Part shown: one piece after another, positions 1 through 14,191 of the stretch
How the letters are laid out: every line of letters begins with the position of its first letter
Numbering within the stretch: position 1 is the first letter of the stretch
Assembly: GCA_947179485.1 (NCBI GenBank)
Contig: OX359249.1
Coordinates: 51,285,402-51,349,401, forward strand
DNA length: 64,000 nt
Origin: Allacma fusca
Lineage: Eukaryota > Arthropoda > Collembola > Symphypleona > Sminthuridae
Reading direction: 5' to 3'
Notes under the pieces: generated by a model
What the model saw: the letters and a program-made list of their open reading frames with translations, nothing else
Told to the model about the DNA's origin: nothing
The model's database searches: none
Translations under genes and position numbers: made by a program

Positions 1-694
1 GTGGTAAGATGACATTGGACTCAAATTAATTCCCATGCAATTTGCTACAAACACAGCTTTTCAAAAAATGTTTATGAACGCCGGACCACCCATAAAAAGT
101 TGCAAGCTCAGAAGTTCCTTCTGTCTCACTATTACTCTCTAGATTTAGCTTCAAGCTAATTTCTTTAACCTTGCTCCAGGTCTTTTTTGGTCCTGTCCAC
201 AGTTCCGAACGTAGAATTCCCGTTATACCTCTTTGGAGAGCCCATAAAATGGCCTACAAACTAGTGTCAAAGCTGTTTCTGAAAATAAGTTTGGAAAACT
301 GAAAAAAAAGGGAATCAAAAGCTAAAGAAATTTAAATTCTGAAAAAAACGACTTTGCTTGGCGTTTCTTCGCCCTGTAACTTCAAATATTGACCCAGGTC
401 AATGACATAAATTTTAGAAAATGTGGCTGCCAAGTGGGAGAATTAACTTTTTTGTTACTTTCTCATGTGGGCCAGAGATGGATAAATGATTACGGTCATT
501 TGGTATGGTCATATGATTTGCACGGTGTTTCATATCTTATTTCTCCTCCCTTAGCCCACATAAAGGAGTAACTCACAAGCTATCTGTTTCCTTCCAGTTT
601 GTTGCATATTTACTTCACATTTTCCAAAATTCGTTTCGTTAACCAGGGCCAAGTTTGGCGGTCATAATGGTATTGAACACGCACCAAAGCATAG

Positions 695-1382
695 ATGTAG
701 GTTTTTTTCCCACTCGCACTCACACTCGCACTCCCATAAAGAAAAAATCCACCACTCCTACTCTTGCCCACTCGTAGTGTTACTGAGAATGTAAAACTCC
801 TACTCCTACTCTCAGCGCTAACTTCAAATCTCACAACTCCTACTCACCACTCGTGAGTTACTCAATGTTTTCACCGAAATATTTGCAAATATTAAGACAA
901 AAATTTTCCTTATAATTATGAAAGCGAATACTAAGCACAAAATAGTTCAGTTTAATTTTATAGTCAAAATTCAATGACAAATACCGACGAAGTTTACAAT
1001 ACATGACTATTTATAATAACAACGCCTGGAAGTATGCTCAAGATTTATTTCTAATCTGTGACATATTTTGTCTTCCAATGCATGGCTTGTACATAAGTCG
1101 GCATTGCACAAGATTGTTTGTTTAAAATTAGGAAATATTTCGAAGTATCCGCCAATCTTTTAGCGTGGCAATGCTAGCTTTATGCGTTTAATACAATGGT
1201 AAAAGAAATAGTGAGTAGCAAAGCAAGCTACTCCTACTCCTACTCTTTTTCTATGCTTCGATTTATACCACTCCAACTCACGAAGTTTTTGGCGCCTTCA
1301 CTCCTACTCTTTACCTTGCTACTCCCCTGTGAGTGTGAGTAGGAGTGTGTTGAGTGCACTCGTCACTCGCGAGTAGCCCCCA
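695..1382. repeat. Degenerate ACTCCT/ACTCGC simple-repeat blocks
   Basis: Two blocks (about 695-870 and 1205-1382) are built from ACTCCT, ACTCGC and CACTC units, and the second ends in the complementary sense (gtgagtgtgagtaggagtg). Between them lies ordinary AT-rich DNA. The outer ends are inverted with respect to each other, so this may be a repeat-capped mobile element, but no target duplication was found. Confidence 0.5.
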
Positions 1383-1944
1383 TGTATGGTACAAATCTTA
1401 TCTTATTGAAAAGCCTTTGAATTTGCTATAAACAAGCGCAATTTTTCTGTCGACATTTTAGTAAAACATAGACTTTAAAACTGTCAGTTTTTCCAGTTTC
1501 TGAGCCAGAGGAATGAAATATTTTTTTTAAATTTGTGGATAATTTGCTAGAAAATGGAAGAATCAAATATTTTCCAACATTGTCCCTTCTATGAGTTTGA
1601 GAGGGGGGAAGGTTTTGTTTTATCATGTACATTTTTATCGTCAAATTAGTAATTATTGATCAGTTTTAAATCTTTACAAATCGGAGATCAAATCGTAACA
1701 AAATGGTAAAATGCTCTACAAGATATACAAAAGCAAAACATGTAGAACGTTTTGCCTCGTCATCGACGAAATAATCTTGTATCCTACACTACAAGCTGGC
1801 TAATTGTCATTTTAAGTACTTTAATTAACCTTTTAATTTCAGTCTTTTAGCCGTGCTTTCCCTGCACGATTCCTCACTAAATTATGGTGGCTAATCCTCA
1901 TTCGGGTTTCCTATCAGTTTTCTTTCGTTCGAACAATACAATTT

Positions 1945-2144
1945 NNNNNNNNNNNNNNNNNNNNNNNNNNNNNNNNNNNNNNNNNNNNNNNNNNNNNNNN
2001 NNNNNNNNNNNNNNNNNNNNNNNNNNNNNNNNNNNNNNNNNNNNNNNNNNNNNNNNNNNNNNNNNNNNNNNNNNNNNNNNNNNNNNNNNNNNNNNNNNNN
2101 NNNNNNNNNNNNNNNNNNNNNNNNNNNNNNNNNNNNNNNNNNNN
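1945..2144. other. Assembly gap (200 N)
   Basis: A run of exactly 200 N, typical of a scaffold gap with an arbitrary length. Anything crossing it cannot be read. Confidence 0.99.
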
Positions 2145-2498
2145 CTAGGATTTCAAAATCCCGGTCGGCATTGTTTTAACGTGTAAAGCGTATAAGTAGA
2201 TTTCAAATGAGGTATCAGTGATCCAGACAAAGCACCTCAGTCAACAAACGTTATTACGATTTTTCGAGAGTCTTAAGGCGCCCCAACATTTGCTTTTTCG
2301 ATATTTTTGAATACTAGTAGGAATGACCCTTGTGAGACCACAGTTATCAGTTTTTTTAAAGTACTTCGAGGCCTCAAAATCGGCTTTTTAAAGAAATTTT
2401 GAGTCACGGTCGATAAACTTTTTTTTAATTGTAATTATGTAAAAACTCTGTCAAGACGGTTAATCCGTGGAGGACCAGCTGTCAGGTGATTCCTTCTA

Positions 2499-3331
2499 CA
2501 GTAAAACCTGTATATAGTGGTTTCTCTAGGGAACCTAATATTTGACCACTATGTACAGTGACCACTATACTCAGTATAGTGGTCATGGGCCACTATATAG
2601 GGTGCATATATTAAGTGAATATTTTAACGCGTTTAAGAAGACATGATTGAAACGGTCGCATTTTTTTTTTACATAATCACTAATTTTTGACCGTTTACAA
2701 TTTTTTAACGTGTGGTAGCAAGATATTCTGTATAACGATAATTCTATACGGTAATTCTAAATATTGTTTTTGAATACTACGTGAAATAGCTACCAACTAT
2801 CGTAAAATTACTTTATTATTGACCCCGGCAGATTCTCCGTAAATATAGTATAATTTAAACAAATATAATGTTTCTTCTTCCAAGGTTCAATCCAACCATT
2901 GCTTGCTGGCTATCCTGCCTACCACCTTCACTTTGAGATTTTCCAATAATTCTAATATTTCTATTTTTTTGAAAAGGAAATCAAAGTGTTTTTGAACTGT
3001 GCGTGGTATGGAGGTATGGTACTGGGAATATGCTTTATTTAAGAAACCGTAATCTAGAATAATCTTAGAAATCTATAGAAATTATGAGCGACGATTTCGT
3101 GTGCACATGGTTTTTAATGCTGACCACTGTATTCAGAGTTCGAAGCATGCATTTCGTAATGAATGGACATCAGCCCGGGTCCATTATTGACAGGGGACCA
3201 CTATAGAGAAAACCACTGTATACAGGGTTAACGTAATGTTAAAACATAGGGCGCATGACGGGGACACATGATACTGGCCACTGTGAACAGGAGACCACTG
3301 TATAGGTGGTCACTATATACAGGTTTTACTG
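2499..3331. mobile_element. pogo/Tigger-like non-autonomous TIR element
   Basis: Both ends read CAGTAAAACCTGTATATAGT into the element (20 of 20 matched) and both are flanked by TA. CAGT-type ends with a TA duplication fit the pogo/Tigger group of Tc1/mariner. Inside the ends the motif CCACTATA and its complement recur many times. No transposase frame is present, so the 833-bp copy is non-autonomous. Confidence 0.8.
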
Positions 3332-3580
3332 TAGTTGAAAAAGAATTCATGTAAAAAAACAGGTCAATATTTACGGTTTTTTCAAAAACTTCCGGTAAAC
3401 ATTTTGAAAATCCGTAAATTAAAATCAAAATTGTATTGCACGTGATTCCATCCTTAGCACTTCTGGATTTATATGGACTTTTGCCTTTCTTATACAAATT
3501 ATATAGCAGCAGGGAAATAAAAATAAGAAAGGCCAAAATATGAAATTAATTTCAAGCCTTATAAGTACACTACTGAGGTG

Positions 3581-3830
3581 TCCCGGCGCCTCGGCGATGT
3601 AGCGTGTCTGTACGGTTTGCAGAGGAGTCGGCTTCGACTCCAGTCCACACTGCATAACTTCCTGGGTATTTTCTATCTCTCTGTATACACTTGGCTATGT
3701 GTGAAATGTGCATGTACCTGCTGTATGCAGGGGATAGACATATGATCCCACAATTCGCACACAGTCACACGGGTTGTAAACCGATGAGGTCCGGTATAAG
3801 ACTCACTTGTTAAAGAGATGAAAACAGTCT
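3581..3830 (+). mobile_element. tRNA-like SINE candidate
   Basis: The GC-richer segment has an A-box-like TAGCGTGTCTGTACGG followed about 25 bases later by a B-box-like GGCTTCGACTCC, which also forms a T-arm-like hairpin (GGAGT/ACTCC). This is the internal pol III promoter layout of a tRNA-derived SINE; about 200 bases of unrelated body follow. No clear target duplication or tail was found, so its limits are approximate. Confidence 0.4.
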
Positions 3831-4356
3831 AGCTGTAATAATGTAAAATTGGGATGAAATTTCGTTGTTCTATGGAAATATGTGCCAATAAATACATATA
3901 ATTGCACATATAGACAATACTAAATATTACACTAACGAACACCACAATCATGATAACATGCAGCAGCTAAGAATAAATCTAATTCAGATTATCAACAAAA
4001 TTATGACAAACTCAAATTTAGTACCATAATCAGGCAATGATATCGAAAGGTTTTCTGGAACGTCAATTCCTAACTAACTGAAGTAACAATCTAGTTAAAA
4101 CAAACCCGAGTTCCAAGCTGCATTTTTAGACGTCTCGTGACATTCACTTTTATTTAGTATTTGAATTTGGGATTGTAAACTTGGTGTAGAAATCTTACAC
4201 CTTGAAAATCCCAATTTTAATCCCACACAATGCTTTTCTTACACCGCATTTTAAAATTTGCGACGGTCACATAGTCACGCACGATTCTACCATCCGCCCG
4301 TTCAGTATAAGATTGACATCCTCCGATACAATCGTGAAAAAGGTAGTTGCGTAAGG

Positions 4357-4938
4357 CAAAGGTGTCCACCTATCCTATTTATAGGCCTATATATAGGATA
4401 AAAATAGGCAGGATGCAAAATCCAAGTAATTATAGGTAGTAAAATAGGGTGCAGTACTTACCGCTAAACTTAATCCTATATTATATGTAGGAGCTGCAAG
4501 AGTTCACTTTTTATTTAGGAACAAGGTAGGCAGCTTGCGAAGGTAAAAATAGGCATATTTAATAATCTATTGACAAATTTGTCAAGCAATTATTTGATTT
4601 AACCTTAAAATAAATCTCAAAAATATTCTTCAAATGCGTGACATTTTAGTAGTTCGATTTTTTTACGATTGCACGTACATACATAGATGATTTTTAGTTG
4701 AAAAAATAAGCCTTTATAGGCTAAAATAGGTGTTTATAGGCTAAAACATAGATCTTTATAGGCTAAAAAATAGGCCTTCATAGGCTAAAATATAGGCAGA
4801 AACATTACAGTAGTATATATGTAGGCAAATAGGTAGGCAATTTATTTTTGATAAATAATATAGGTTAATATGTAGGCAAGGTAAAGCTGCAAAAAATATG
4901 TAGTATTTTAGGTAGGCTGAACGTTTTGGACACCTTTG
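4357..4938 (+). mobile_element. hAT-type MITE, copy 1, TSD GCGTAAGG
   Basis: Terminal inverted repeats CAAAGGTGTCCA/TGGACACCTTTG bound 582 bp flanked by the perfect 8-bp direct repeat GCGTAAGG (4349-4356 and 4939-4946). An 8-bp duplication and this TIR type fit the hAT superfamily. The interior is packed with TATAGG/CCTATA units. No coding capacity. Confidence 0.88.
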
Positions 4939-6762
4939 GCGTAAGGGCTTAAGCCTACTAAACAACACCGCCTTTAATAAAGAGGACGCGAAATTTTAAA
5001 CATGCTCATAACCACGCAATGTTAATGTCAAGGTTCCTCTTGTCTTTCTTAATTTGAACGAGTGGGAGGTCTTCGTCTTGAGTGATATTTTAATGTTTAC
5101 GCGCGTTCTACGCAAACAGCGCGCTTTGTAACATGGGTCTTACAGCTGCCTGATAATACAGTATCATACAAGGAAATACACGTACAACTAATCTATAGAA
5201 CTTGAACTAGCTTTCGTTATTTACGTTGTTATGCTAGCAATGTTGCTGGCTCTGCCTGCCGCCGTACTAGTCATACTCCAAGTGGCAAGTTAGCTCCGTG
5301 TTATACGATTTCTCCGTATTTACATCCTCGTGCGCATCCTCTTTGAATAAAGCTCCTATAAATTTTAGGCAGAAATAAGTACACTTTTACCAATGCCGAT
5401 TATTGAAAATTTGGGACAGTACCTTTTGAAACAAAGGCCTGCAATGCGAGATATTTAAAAACCTTGGAATTTCTTAAATTTAATTGGATAATTGTCAAAT
5501 TAAAGCATTTAATATGCTTAATTTTTCTCTTTTCTTCGAAGTTTCGGGATGCGATCCTGCAAATAGCGTGTCTACGAAAAAGCCCCTACGTTTTTGCGCC
5601 CAATTTTTATTTGTACAATGTATGTCAAAATCTAGTAGCAAATCGACATACCGTAAATGCGAGAGATATTTCCCGGTTTACCCTACTTCAAAAGAATTAT
5701 CACGTGGAATTATTGTAATTAAGGTGGAGCTGGAAAAATGTTTTCCAAAAGTGTATGTTCCAACATACGATTTATGAAAATCAGTTCAAAAGAGCTAATT
5801 GGAGTATTCATTTTTAGATGAAATCTGCGTTTTTGAGCTCTGGAGGTAATATTGCAGCGATCACAAAATAATAAAGCTAGTTTGATTGGCAAAATTAACT
5901 TACTGCTGGCAAAATGACATAAAATACTTGCAGTGCGTACACAAATACTTGAAAGCATATCCAGACGGGAGCTATGTTATATCTTTAGAAAACGTTTCGG
6001 AGTTTCTAACAACAAGTCACGATTTAATCGCTTGTAAGGATTTCTGACATGTTACATAAATTGCACACGTTGGGTTTTACTCGTTTTACCTAGCACGTTT
6101 TCTGTATACGTTATTAACAGCTCCGTTATTGTTATTTATAAACTGGCATAAACTCATGGCTTATTTCAAACCGGTCCAACTAGAACAAAATTTGAAAAGT
6201 ACAAACTAGTGCTTCAAAATTTTCCGAGTACTCAACCTAAAAAAGAATTCTGAACTCGGATTACAAGTATGCTTCTTTATCTTTGAAGCTCAAAATTCAA
6301 AATCATTGTTCAGTGATTACGGCATAGGATAAACCTCGACTGGGCTTGATTTGGAATCCCTTTATCTTCGAATCACACTCTCATAACCCCTCTCCCAAAA
6401 ATCCCCCAAAAGCACATGGCTTTTACTAATAAGATTCATGAGATATGAAAAATGTAATATCTACATGAAAAATAATTTGTACTTGACCAAAGTTTGAATT
6501 GTTGACACTTAAAACGCACAGATACGTTATTTTTACTGCATAGACGAGAATTTGTAGTTCTAATGTACCGCATGGACGTACATATATGTATGTACCATGA
6601 ATGCAGTTTACCTTTCGAATTCCCTGCTATATACATAGTGCTACGTAAAATAAATGTGACGGTGGCTAAAATCAAAATAACTTTCGTATCTCGGCTGGTG
6701 ATGGATTGCCCTTAGTATCAAGAATCTAATAAATCAAAACAACATCTATGAAGCCAAAGTAG

Positions 6763-6981
6763 ACACAAGTATCAAAGTGGTTGAATGAGTATAGAAAAGA
6801 TGAAAAGATTAAAGAAGCCCTGGAAATTGAGACACGACCAGTGACCTATCTGACGGAGAATCATCGTTTGAATGAAATTATTTCGTATTCAGAAGATCTG
6901 GTAATAAATTCTGGAGTGGGGGAGAAGGAGGAAAGTGAAGAAAAGGCTGAGTTGAAGGAGGAAGACGTGAGTATTGAATAA
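6763..6981 (+). CDS. Weak candidate exon, Glu/Lys-rich
   Basis: An open frame of 72 codons before TAA begins after a tag that could be an acceptor. It reads WLNEYRKDEKIKEALEIETR and ends in a Glu/Lys-rich tail (EKEESEEKAELKEEDVSIE). There is no ATG at its start and no neighbouring exon could be linked. Composition is more protein-like than the surrounding DNA, but it may be a pseudogene piece or chance. Confidence 0.15.
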   Translation, partial: TQVSKWLNEYRKDEKIKEALEIETRPVTYLTENHRLNEIISYSEDLVINSGVGEKEESEEKAELKEEDVSIE

Positions 6982-8189
6982 AGCTCACCAGAAGAAAAAA
7001 AAACTATTGACATTAATAGGGTTTTATCAATTGACGAGGCGTTTTGTGGTGGTTAGGGAGAATGGAAGATAGTCTTGTGTTTTCCGGGTAAAAATTTCGC
7101 CTTAGAAGAAATTCGTAACAAATAGAATAATCTCCCGTTGTCTTTCAGCTCAATTTGTAAAGTCCCGACTAATTCTCATGTACATACTAAAAGGATAGGG
7201 CGTAAGTGGTCGTAAGAATCGGAAATTACATTTGCTCCCATCTCATTGATCATATCGGGTAAAAAGTAAGACCAGGCGGAGACTCTCAGCTATCAAATCA
7301 ACAGAGGTGCATAAAAATCTGGGGGAAAAGACATCAACTGTGAGTTAGCAAAGTGAACTACAAGTACTGTGTCTTTTGCCAACGCTCTGCGCCTCCGTAC
7401 GGATCCAGCCGTGATAGGAAAGCTTCTTCACTCTGTAATCGAATATGATACAATACACCATCAAAAGTAGACTTTCAACCGTCCTCGAAACTATGCTGAG
7501 GAAATTAAATCAGAGCCAAGTCGAAAAACAGATTTCATTCCAAGTCCCATGTTTCACGTAACTGCGCTTCCTAAAGTTTTGAGCAACGTAGAACATATTC
7601 TTCCCGAGCACAATAAAATCCGAGTAGGCATCGGCGTATTTCAAACTTGATACCCATCCCGACAGCATTTTACACTCATAAAATTTTTAACTGCTATACC
7701 CACAACATGTCCTATATCTACACACAATAAGGATCCAGAAGACGGGTATATTCGATACTACTCCCATCCTTCCATTATTCTATACTCATAAAAGAACTAA
7801 AAAGTTTCTCCGCGTCCATAGAGTTTCACTTTTAAAAGTCTACGAGTAGTGACAATGCCACACAAGTCTTCGCTCCATCTCATTATACTAACATTTTTGG
7901 CTTCAAAAGTCAGAATACTCAGAACGGATGTATCTACGTACAAGTATATGTATAGCATTACAGATGTAGATATACTTGTAGTTTCTTATAGCTGTCTCCT
8001 TGTATTATCAACTCCAGGGACTCACCTAAGCACGGGCTAATAATGAGCTCAAATTACGTTTGGCGAACTAGCTCTAATCCCACTATCATATCGTCTGTAA
8101 CAAATTAAATCACAGTTACTCTAAAAGCTACAGCTCACCTGGACTATGACTCATGCATGCAAATGCGCTAATTGTAAGTACATCTAGAG

Positions 8190-10282
8190 CAGTGGTGAAG
8201 TTACGGGTGGGGTGCCCTGGCCCGGGTGTAAAATTCCAGGGCCGGGGAAAAAGTTCTCAACATAGGCCCTCAAAATCGTCGATGAACTGAAGTTTCAAAA
8301 GCAAATTGATATGTATGTATAACCATAGTTCGCTCGTAGGAGCCGGAGAGAGAGGTAGTGGCTGTCAGTGGCTCTCTTATCTCTCCAACCTACAGTTCGG
8401 GGGACGCATAACATTCGTTAGTCCCAAAGCCCTCTGGTCCTCTATGGACAGTGACTGCGGACTGCCGAGTTGAGTGCCCGTACCTGTGCCGGAGGATCCT
8501 CACTGACCCGGGATCCAAGGGCTAAATCCGGAGTCGGGAACTGCACAGGTAAGGTTTGCACTAACTACATACCATTTGTGTAGTGTGCTGTGGCTGTATG
8601 TACGTTGAGCGTGTACCAGCATCCGGGGACGCAAAACGTGCATGCAGGTTGCGGCATACCTATGCAAAGTAGTTGCCTTCCTTTCCTGACTCTGGATAGG
8701 ACTGGTATGTAAGCTCGTGCAGATCTGCATGACTCTGCCTCTGCCGTTCTTGGAACATTGGACCGGGGGGTAAAGACCTTACGTTGGAGCTCATGTGGTT
8801 TGGTAATCTCAAGAATTAGGAATGCTGGTGACTGACAATGGGACGTATATATACGACACCATCAGATCACCAGCAAACCTGAAATCTTTGCATAGATTAT
8901 GCAAGGGCAGCTCCGACCTGCAAGAGGAGCGGTAAGATAAGGTAAATCGGACATTATGCAAATCAAAGCATGCCACACAATATATGTGTGACCATGCGAA
9001 ATGCAAGTCCGTATATTAAGCAATGCAAGTAACTGGGCGAGTGCAATAAGCCTTAAGGCTTGAGCGCCTCCTAAGGAAATCCACAATGGATAGACTTGGG
9101 TCCCCTCAAATACATACATACATACATACATGTATAACCATCGCCATTTTGGATATTCGCTCTGTCGCTTCGAAATATATATCCCAGTTAACAGTGTTTC
9201 ACTAACAATGGAACCTCATGGTATTAAATTTGGAGCCCTCATGCAATTTTGTGTTAGACCTAATTTTCAAAGCCGCACTAAATCTCGTGTCAGTTCGGCC
9301 GTTAGAGGGGCCACCAAAAGACCATATTTCAACATGAATTCATTCCAAGCGCCCCTCCTATCTCAAATCTTTTGCATGCCGATTTCCGTAAGAAATGAAT
9401 ATATCACCAAAATTCGACAATAAATTAATTGGAGTCAATTAGACAACTTTTGGCAGTAATTACTTTTGAGGTATAATTTATAATCGCTATAAATTGATAA
9501 TAATAAAATAAATTTGCATTGATAAGGGACGTGTATTCACCCTGTCGGGAGCCGTTTGATCAGGGTGGCGCAAATTCGTGTTTCCCTCAGAACCCAAATA
9601 AGGCTGTTTGGTAACAATTATTCAATAATTTCTCTATTTTCTAGCAAAATTTTGTTAATTTTTTTAAAAATTTGTTCCATCCCAAATGCTCACAGCTACT
9701 AATGGTGGGCTCAAGGGTGTAGGGAGAGGCAGGGTTTTTGTAAAATGTTGAGGTTAAATTATTGTTCTACCTTTATTAATTAGGGGAAGGATTATGAGTG
9801 CCACTGGAGCCAGTGAGTTGATCTTACCGATTTTAAATGTATTCAAAAGGGATAATATTCCCAAACGAAACATATACTGTTGAACTGTCAATTATTCTAA
9901 TTTATTTTATTTCTCGGTGGATGATACTGATTTACCCATTGGGACTAAATTTGGCTACACACCTTTCTATCGTGATCCAAACATGTAGTTATAGAGATAT
10001 TTCCCTGTATTAAGATGATTGGACTATCAAAAGATACATATGACACTGTCAAGTATGGAAAGTCATGTATAGCATCGTCGAGCTGCTGAAGAGTACCACC
10101 TCAAAACTCTTTTCTAGATTTTAAACATTTCAGCAGTCTAGGTCTAGATATTTTATGAGCAAGGTTCGGAATACTGTATCAGAAAAATGGCGCTATAAAA
10201 GTTGGAAATAGGTACTGGAGGCTCACCCATTGATTTTAGGACTGAGGGCCAGGGTAAGAAAACATTTATGACTACACCACTG
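8190..10282. mobile_element. Weak candidate: old hAT-like ends around the 8.3-kb retroelement
   Basis: CAGTGGTGAAGTTACGGG at 8190 and the inverted CAGTGGTGTAGTCAT ending at 10282 resemble hAT ends, and CCTGGCCC occurs just inside both. Flanking octamers (atctagag, attgtgag) match at only five of eight places. If real, it is an eroded element into which the retroelement inserted. Confidence 0.2.
8327..9129 (+). mobile_element. Non-LTR retroelement copy with (TACA)n tail and 12-bp TSD
   Basis: An approximately 800-bp block, GC-richer than its surroundings, is flanked by the direct repeat ATGTATAACCAT (8315-8326 and 9130-9141). It ends in a TACA tetranucleotide run (9111-9130). A 12-bp duplication and a simple-sequence 3' tail are marks of target-primed reverse transcription. 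No reverse-transcriptase frame is visible, so it is a 5'-truncated LINE or a long SINE. Confidence 0.7.
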
Positions 10283-13200
10283 ATTGTGAGTATATACACA
10301 CATGCAATGACTCGGGATTGGTCACACTTGAAATTAGGGATTGCACGCATTATGGATGTGGAGTTTGTTCCAAATCAAAAACAAATTAAATAAATTGATT
10401 TCCCGTGTAAAGATAGAGAATTAACTCAAGTTATCCACATAATTGGCTGGGGAATGCTCAATACCTTAGCAAATGTTAGTTTGGTGGGAGAATTTATAAA
10501 ATTCGGCAAGATATTGACAGACAGGGAAAGAGTGTTTGAATTCCACAAGATATAAGTACGCGTGCAGAAAATATTATATGGTGGGATAGATATAGGGATA
10601 ATACATTGGACAGGAGCGTAGCTCACTGTTCGTAACTTGTTGGAATCAATTACTCGACAATCGTGAAATTGCTGAGCGGATCAGAAACTTGTTATAATCT
10701 TTAGCGAGCAAGAGACAGCCTGACATTCGGAAGCATAGAGGGGTAAAGAAAGGGGAGAGACGGAGTCGGTGAGAAAGATTTTGCGGGAAATGGGAGGCTC
10801 GACCAAATTAAACAGGAACTTCGAATCCCTTCAAGTAAAAGCAAATACAAATGTATACAATGTGAGACTATGCTCTGTGGGAGTCTGCATACAAACTAAC
10901 AGTGAGAGTAAACATGAAACACTGGATAAAGACAGTTTCAAACAAAATCCACTATTGCAGTTCCAGGGAAAATCATGTCTCGTTTGTCCATGTCAACAGT
11001 AAATAAACTTTTTCACATCACTAACAATAAGCACTGCCAACATTCCGTCAGAAATGTCACAAGCTCAGGTAGGAAATTTAGCCAATGAGCAAAAGAAATT
11101 CAAAAGAAATAAAGGGGAAAGACTGGGGATGCTGCGGGTGCGATTTTTCACTCAACTCATCCTCATTTTTCTTTCCTTATTGCTGGATCTCATTTTCTTA
11201 TATTTCCAGCTAAGGGGGGAAAATAAATATTGCAATTGTGTGTTAGGTCACATCCTTTGGTTTACATCGGAAATGTATTGGGATAATTACTTTTTTTTAT
11301 TTCCCTAGCTTTCGGTTTGGAGTAGCAGACCTTGCAATGTCTATGTATGTATGTACTACCACGCATTAGCAGGAAGAAATAGCTTACACGAAGTATTTAC
11401 ATGATATGATAAAGTCCAAGGTGATTGGGACAAGTTTTAAATATTAATACTTTTCAAAACAATCTATAGATAATTATTTGTTGACAAATATAAAGTGTAT
11501 ATAAATATTGGCTACAAAGCCTAATATATAGTCAGTACACAACCACTTCATTTATCAGCTATTATTTTTCATTCTACGTGGGCATACATTTTGACAAAAT
11601 AAGCGTGAGAAAATTCATCCTCTCAATTGTACATGTGCACTTTTACTTTTAATGAATCCTGCAGATACAAACATATTTACTTTTGAGTACTAATGTACAT
11701 ACATGCTTATTATTATACGGTTCTAGGAGTTCCTCAGTTTTACCTCCTGGCAGAACGTGTCCTTAATTCCTTCATGTCCTAGTTTTCAACTCTACTTTCG
11801 CCCTTTTTCCCGGTCTGGAATTGAGCTCCTTTCTTCTGTTCAGGGTTACTAAAACGACTGAGCAATTCCAGAAAATAGTAAAAGCAGTTGATTCCAAGTA
11901 ACTCAATGGGAAATCATAGGTTGGTTTAAAACCCCTTTTAGTGTAATTGAGATGAAAATCCGCATCTCTGCCTATGACCGAGTACACAGCTACAGTGACT
12001 GACTAACTCAATTTTAGATGTGCCTCTAGTAGCTCTGCCCTCATGCTCATTTGACGTAGTAGGCTACTGTATTCCATTAGTTTGCTCAGAATTTGTTTTA
12101 TTGTGGGTTTCATCCACAATGTATGTGAGAGATTTCAATTTACCCTAAATATTTAATATAGTCTTGCCTAAGTTCTGTCTCAGTAACGTAAATGTCTGTA
12201 TTAATATTCATATATGTATGTATGCATTATGTTCTCAAGGTTTTGTCTGACAGAGCAGCGACAATTAGAACAGTTTTACTCAACAGTCTCAGATTCACAC
12301 GTTACTTTCTGTCTCTCTCTCTCTTACTTCGCTGCTGACAATACAGATACTACCTTGGATGGACTCAATTTACAGAAATATCGTTGGGAAAAGTTACCGT
12401 CCCAAAATAACAATTCGAAAGTTTAATAAAAATGGAGCAGGAACAACGGGATAGCTCTCTGCTCCACATTCTCAACTACACACAGACTTCTTAGACATGT
12501 TACATTAGATGTTGCAAGTATGTATATAACTAAGTTGCAGGGATTGCCGTTAGATCTGGAATTATGTAAATCGCTTGCGGGATCTCCGGATAATTATAAC
12601 TTAAGTAGGTACCATGCACTAAATAATTACGTGCGATAGTAACAGTAATTACTTAAAGAAGGGTAGTTGTTAAAACATTACACATCTTTTGATACTTTAT
12701 ATCCTTCAGCTCACGGAAACTTTTGATATTCTATATCTTTTTACGTACTCTAAAATCCTTGCTATATAAATTTTGTAATTATCTATCTTAAACAATTTAT
12801 AGTTTTTCCTACTCTAGAATACTGTAGATATTAGATATCTCTTGTTACTGTATCTACCCTGCCGCAGTTGTTACTCCACGTTCGTTAGTCCTTTCCTTTA
12901 ACTGATTTACCTGATTTATATGTGTACAATATTGGATATGTTCTATTCTTTGAAGAGGCGGGGAGGGGACTTTGGAAGCTTAATGAGAATGAGAATTTTA
13001 AGTAATTATGCAAAAGTGTTTTTGTTAGGGAACAGGACGCGGTTCTGAAGTCTGAAGCGGGTCTCGAAATGGGGGGAGGGGGGTTTCTTTCTATCCAACA
13101 ACTCCCTCACTTTCCAGTTTTTCCTTGAAAAAAAAAAGTGAAGTGAGTCGATGAGTTTTTGGACAGAAGGCCCTTCGAAAGAAGCCTTCTCCGGGGAATC

Positions 13201-14191
13201 TAGCCCAGTTTTCATTACAAGAGCAGCACTTGTGCTGAAGATATAGGAAGGATTTATTAGAGGGCCACTGGGTCCACATGGCTCTGTCTGCCCTGTAGCC
13301 GGACTGACCCGACTATTAAAAATGGTCCATTGATAGGGAATTGCGGCACTAGGATAGGAGGAGATGAGGTTGTGCAGAATGAAATGTTTGGAAGACCTGG
13401 GAAGGGGGAATCAGGGAGCGAGAAAGAGATTGGGAGAGGGAGCTCGGTTGAGAAATGGAGCTTCTAGAAAGTTGATATTGGGAATTGTTGCGATGAGGAG
13501 AGTTATAATTAAAATTTGGGAATAATTGGCGAGGGAAATAGAGACTAAAGACGGAAGGGCCGGGGACATAAAGTGAGGCTTTTAACAGAGACTTCGCTTA
13601 CCTCCTCCATAGTTTGAAGGTTACTTGGGGAGGAAATCCTGGAGCAAATCGGAGAGTACAAGAAATGAGTTGATGGAGGAGAGCAGGAGTGATGACAGTG
13701 ATAGAGTACTACACACCTCTCCTGTATACTACCTGATAGAACACATCTATCCTGCACATTAATTGAAGTAGGGGCAGGAAAGAACCTGGCTTTATCGATT
13801 TGTCCTGACTTTTGATCTTTCCTTTTATCACACACACATTGGGGCTCACACTCGACCTGTATAAACATCCTCTCACAGTGCTCCTCTCTTTTGCAAGTCT
13901 CCAAGGGAAATCATACGTGAATTCCGACAAACTGTACACTAATAACACGTCTTTCGAGTCCTATACTATTTCCCAAAAACACACTCGTAGGTTTTGTCGT
14001 AGTCAAGGCTTGAGTCCCCACCGTAGCTTTTACCTGTGTTGTGTGTTCCCACTCAAGGAGCATCCGTCTCTGCAAGCCCTCGTTGTGAAACTTCCCACAC
14101 TCCTATGTCTCTCCTCTTGTTCCTCATTAAATAATCTTGACTTTCATCAGAAAGAAAGGTCCGTAATAGCGCAAAGGTTCCGTCTTTCCTT

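Noticed and set aside
13545..13904. Cys-containing 119-codon minus-strand frame
   Set aside because: Cysteines are not regularly spaced, no signal peptide, and it overlaps the CT-biased non-coding region.
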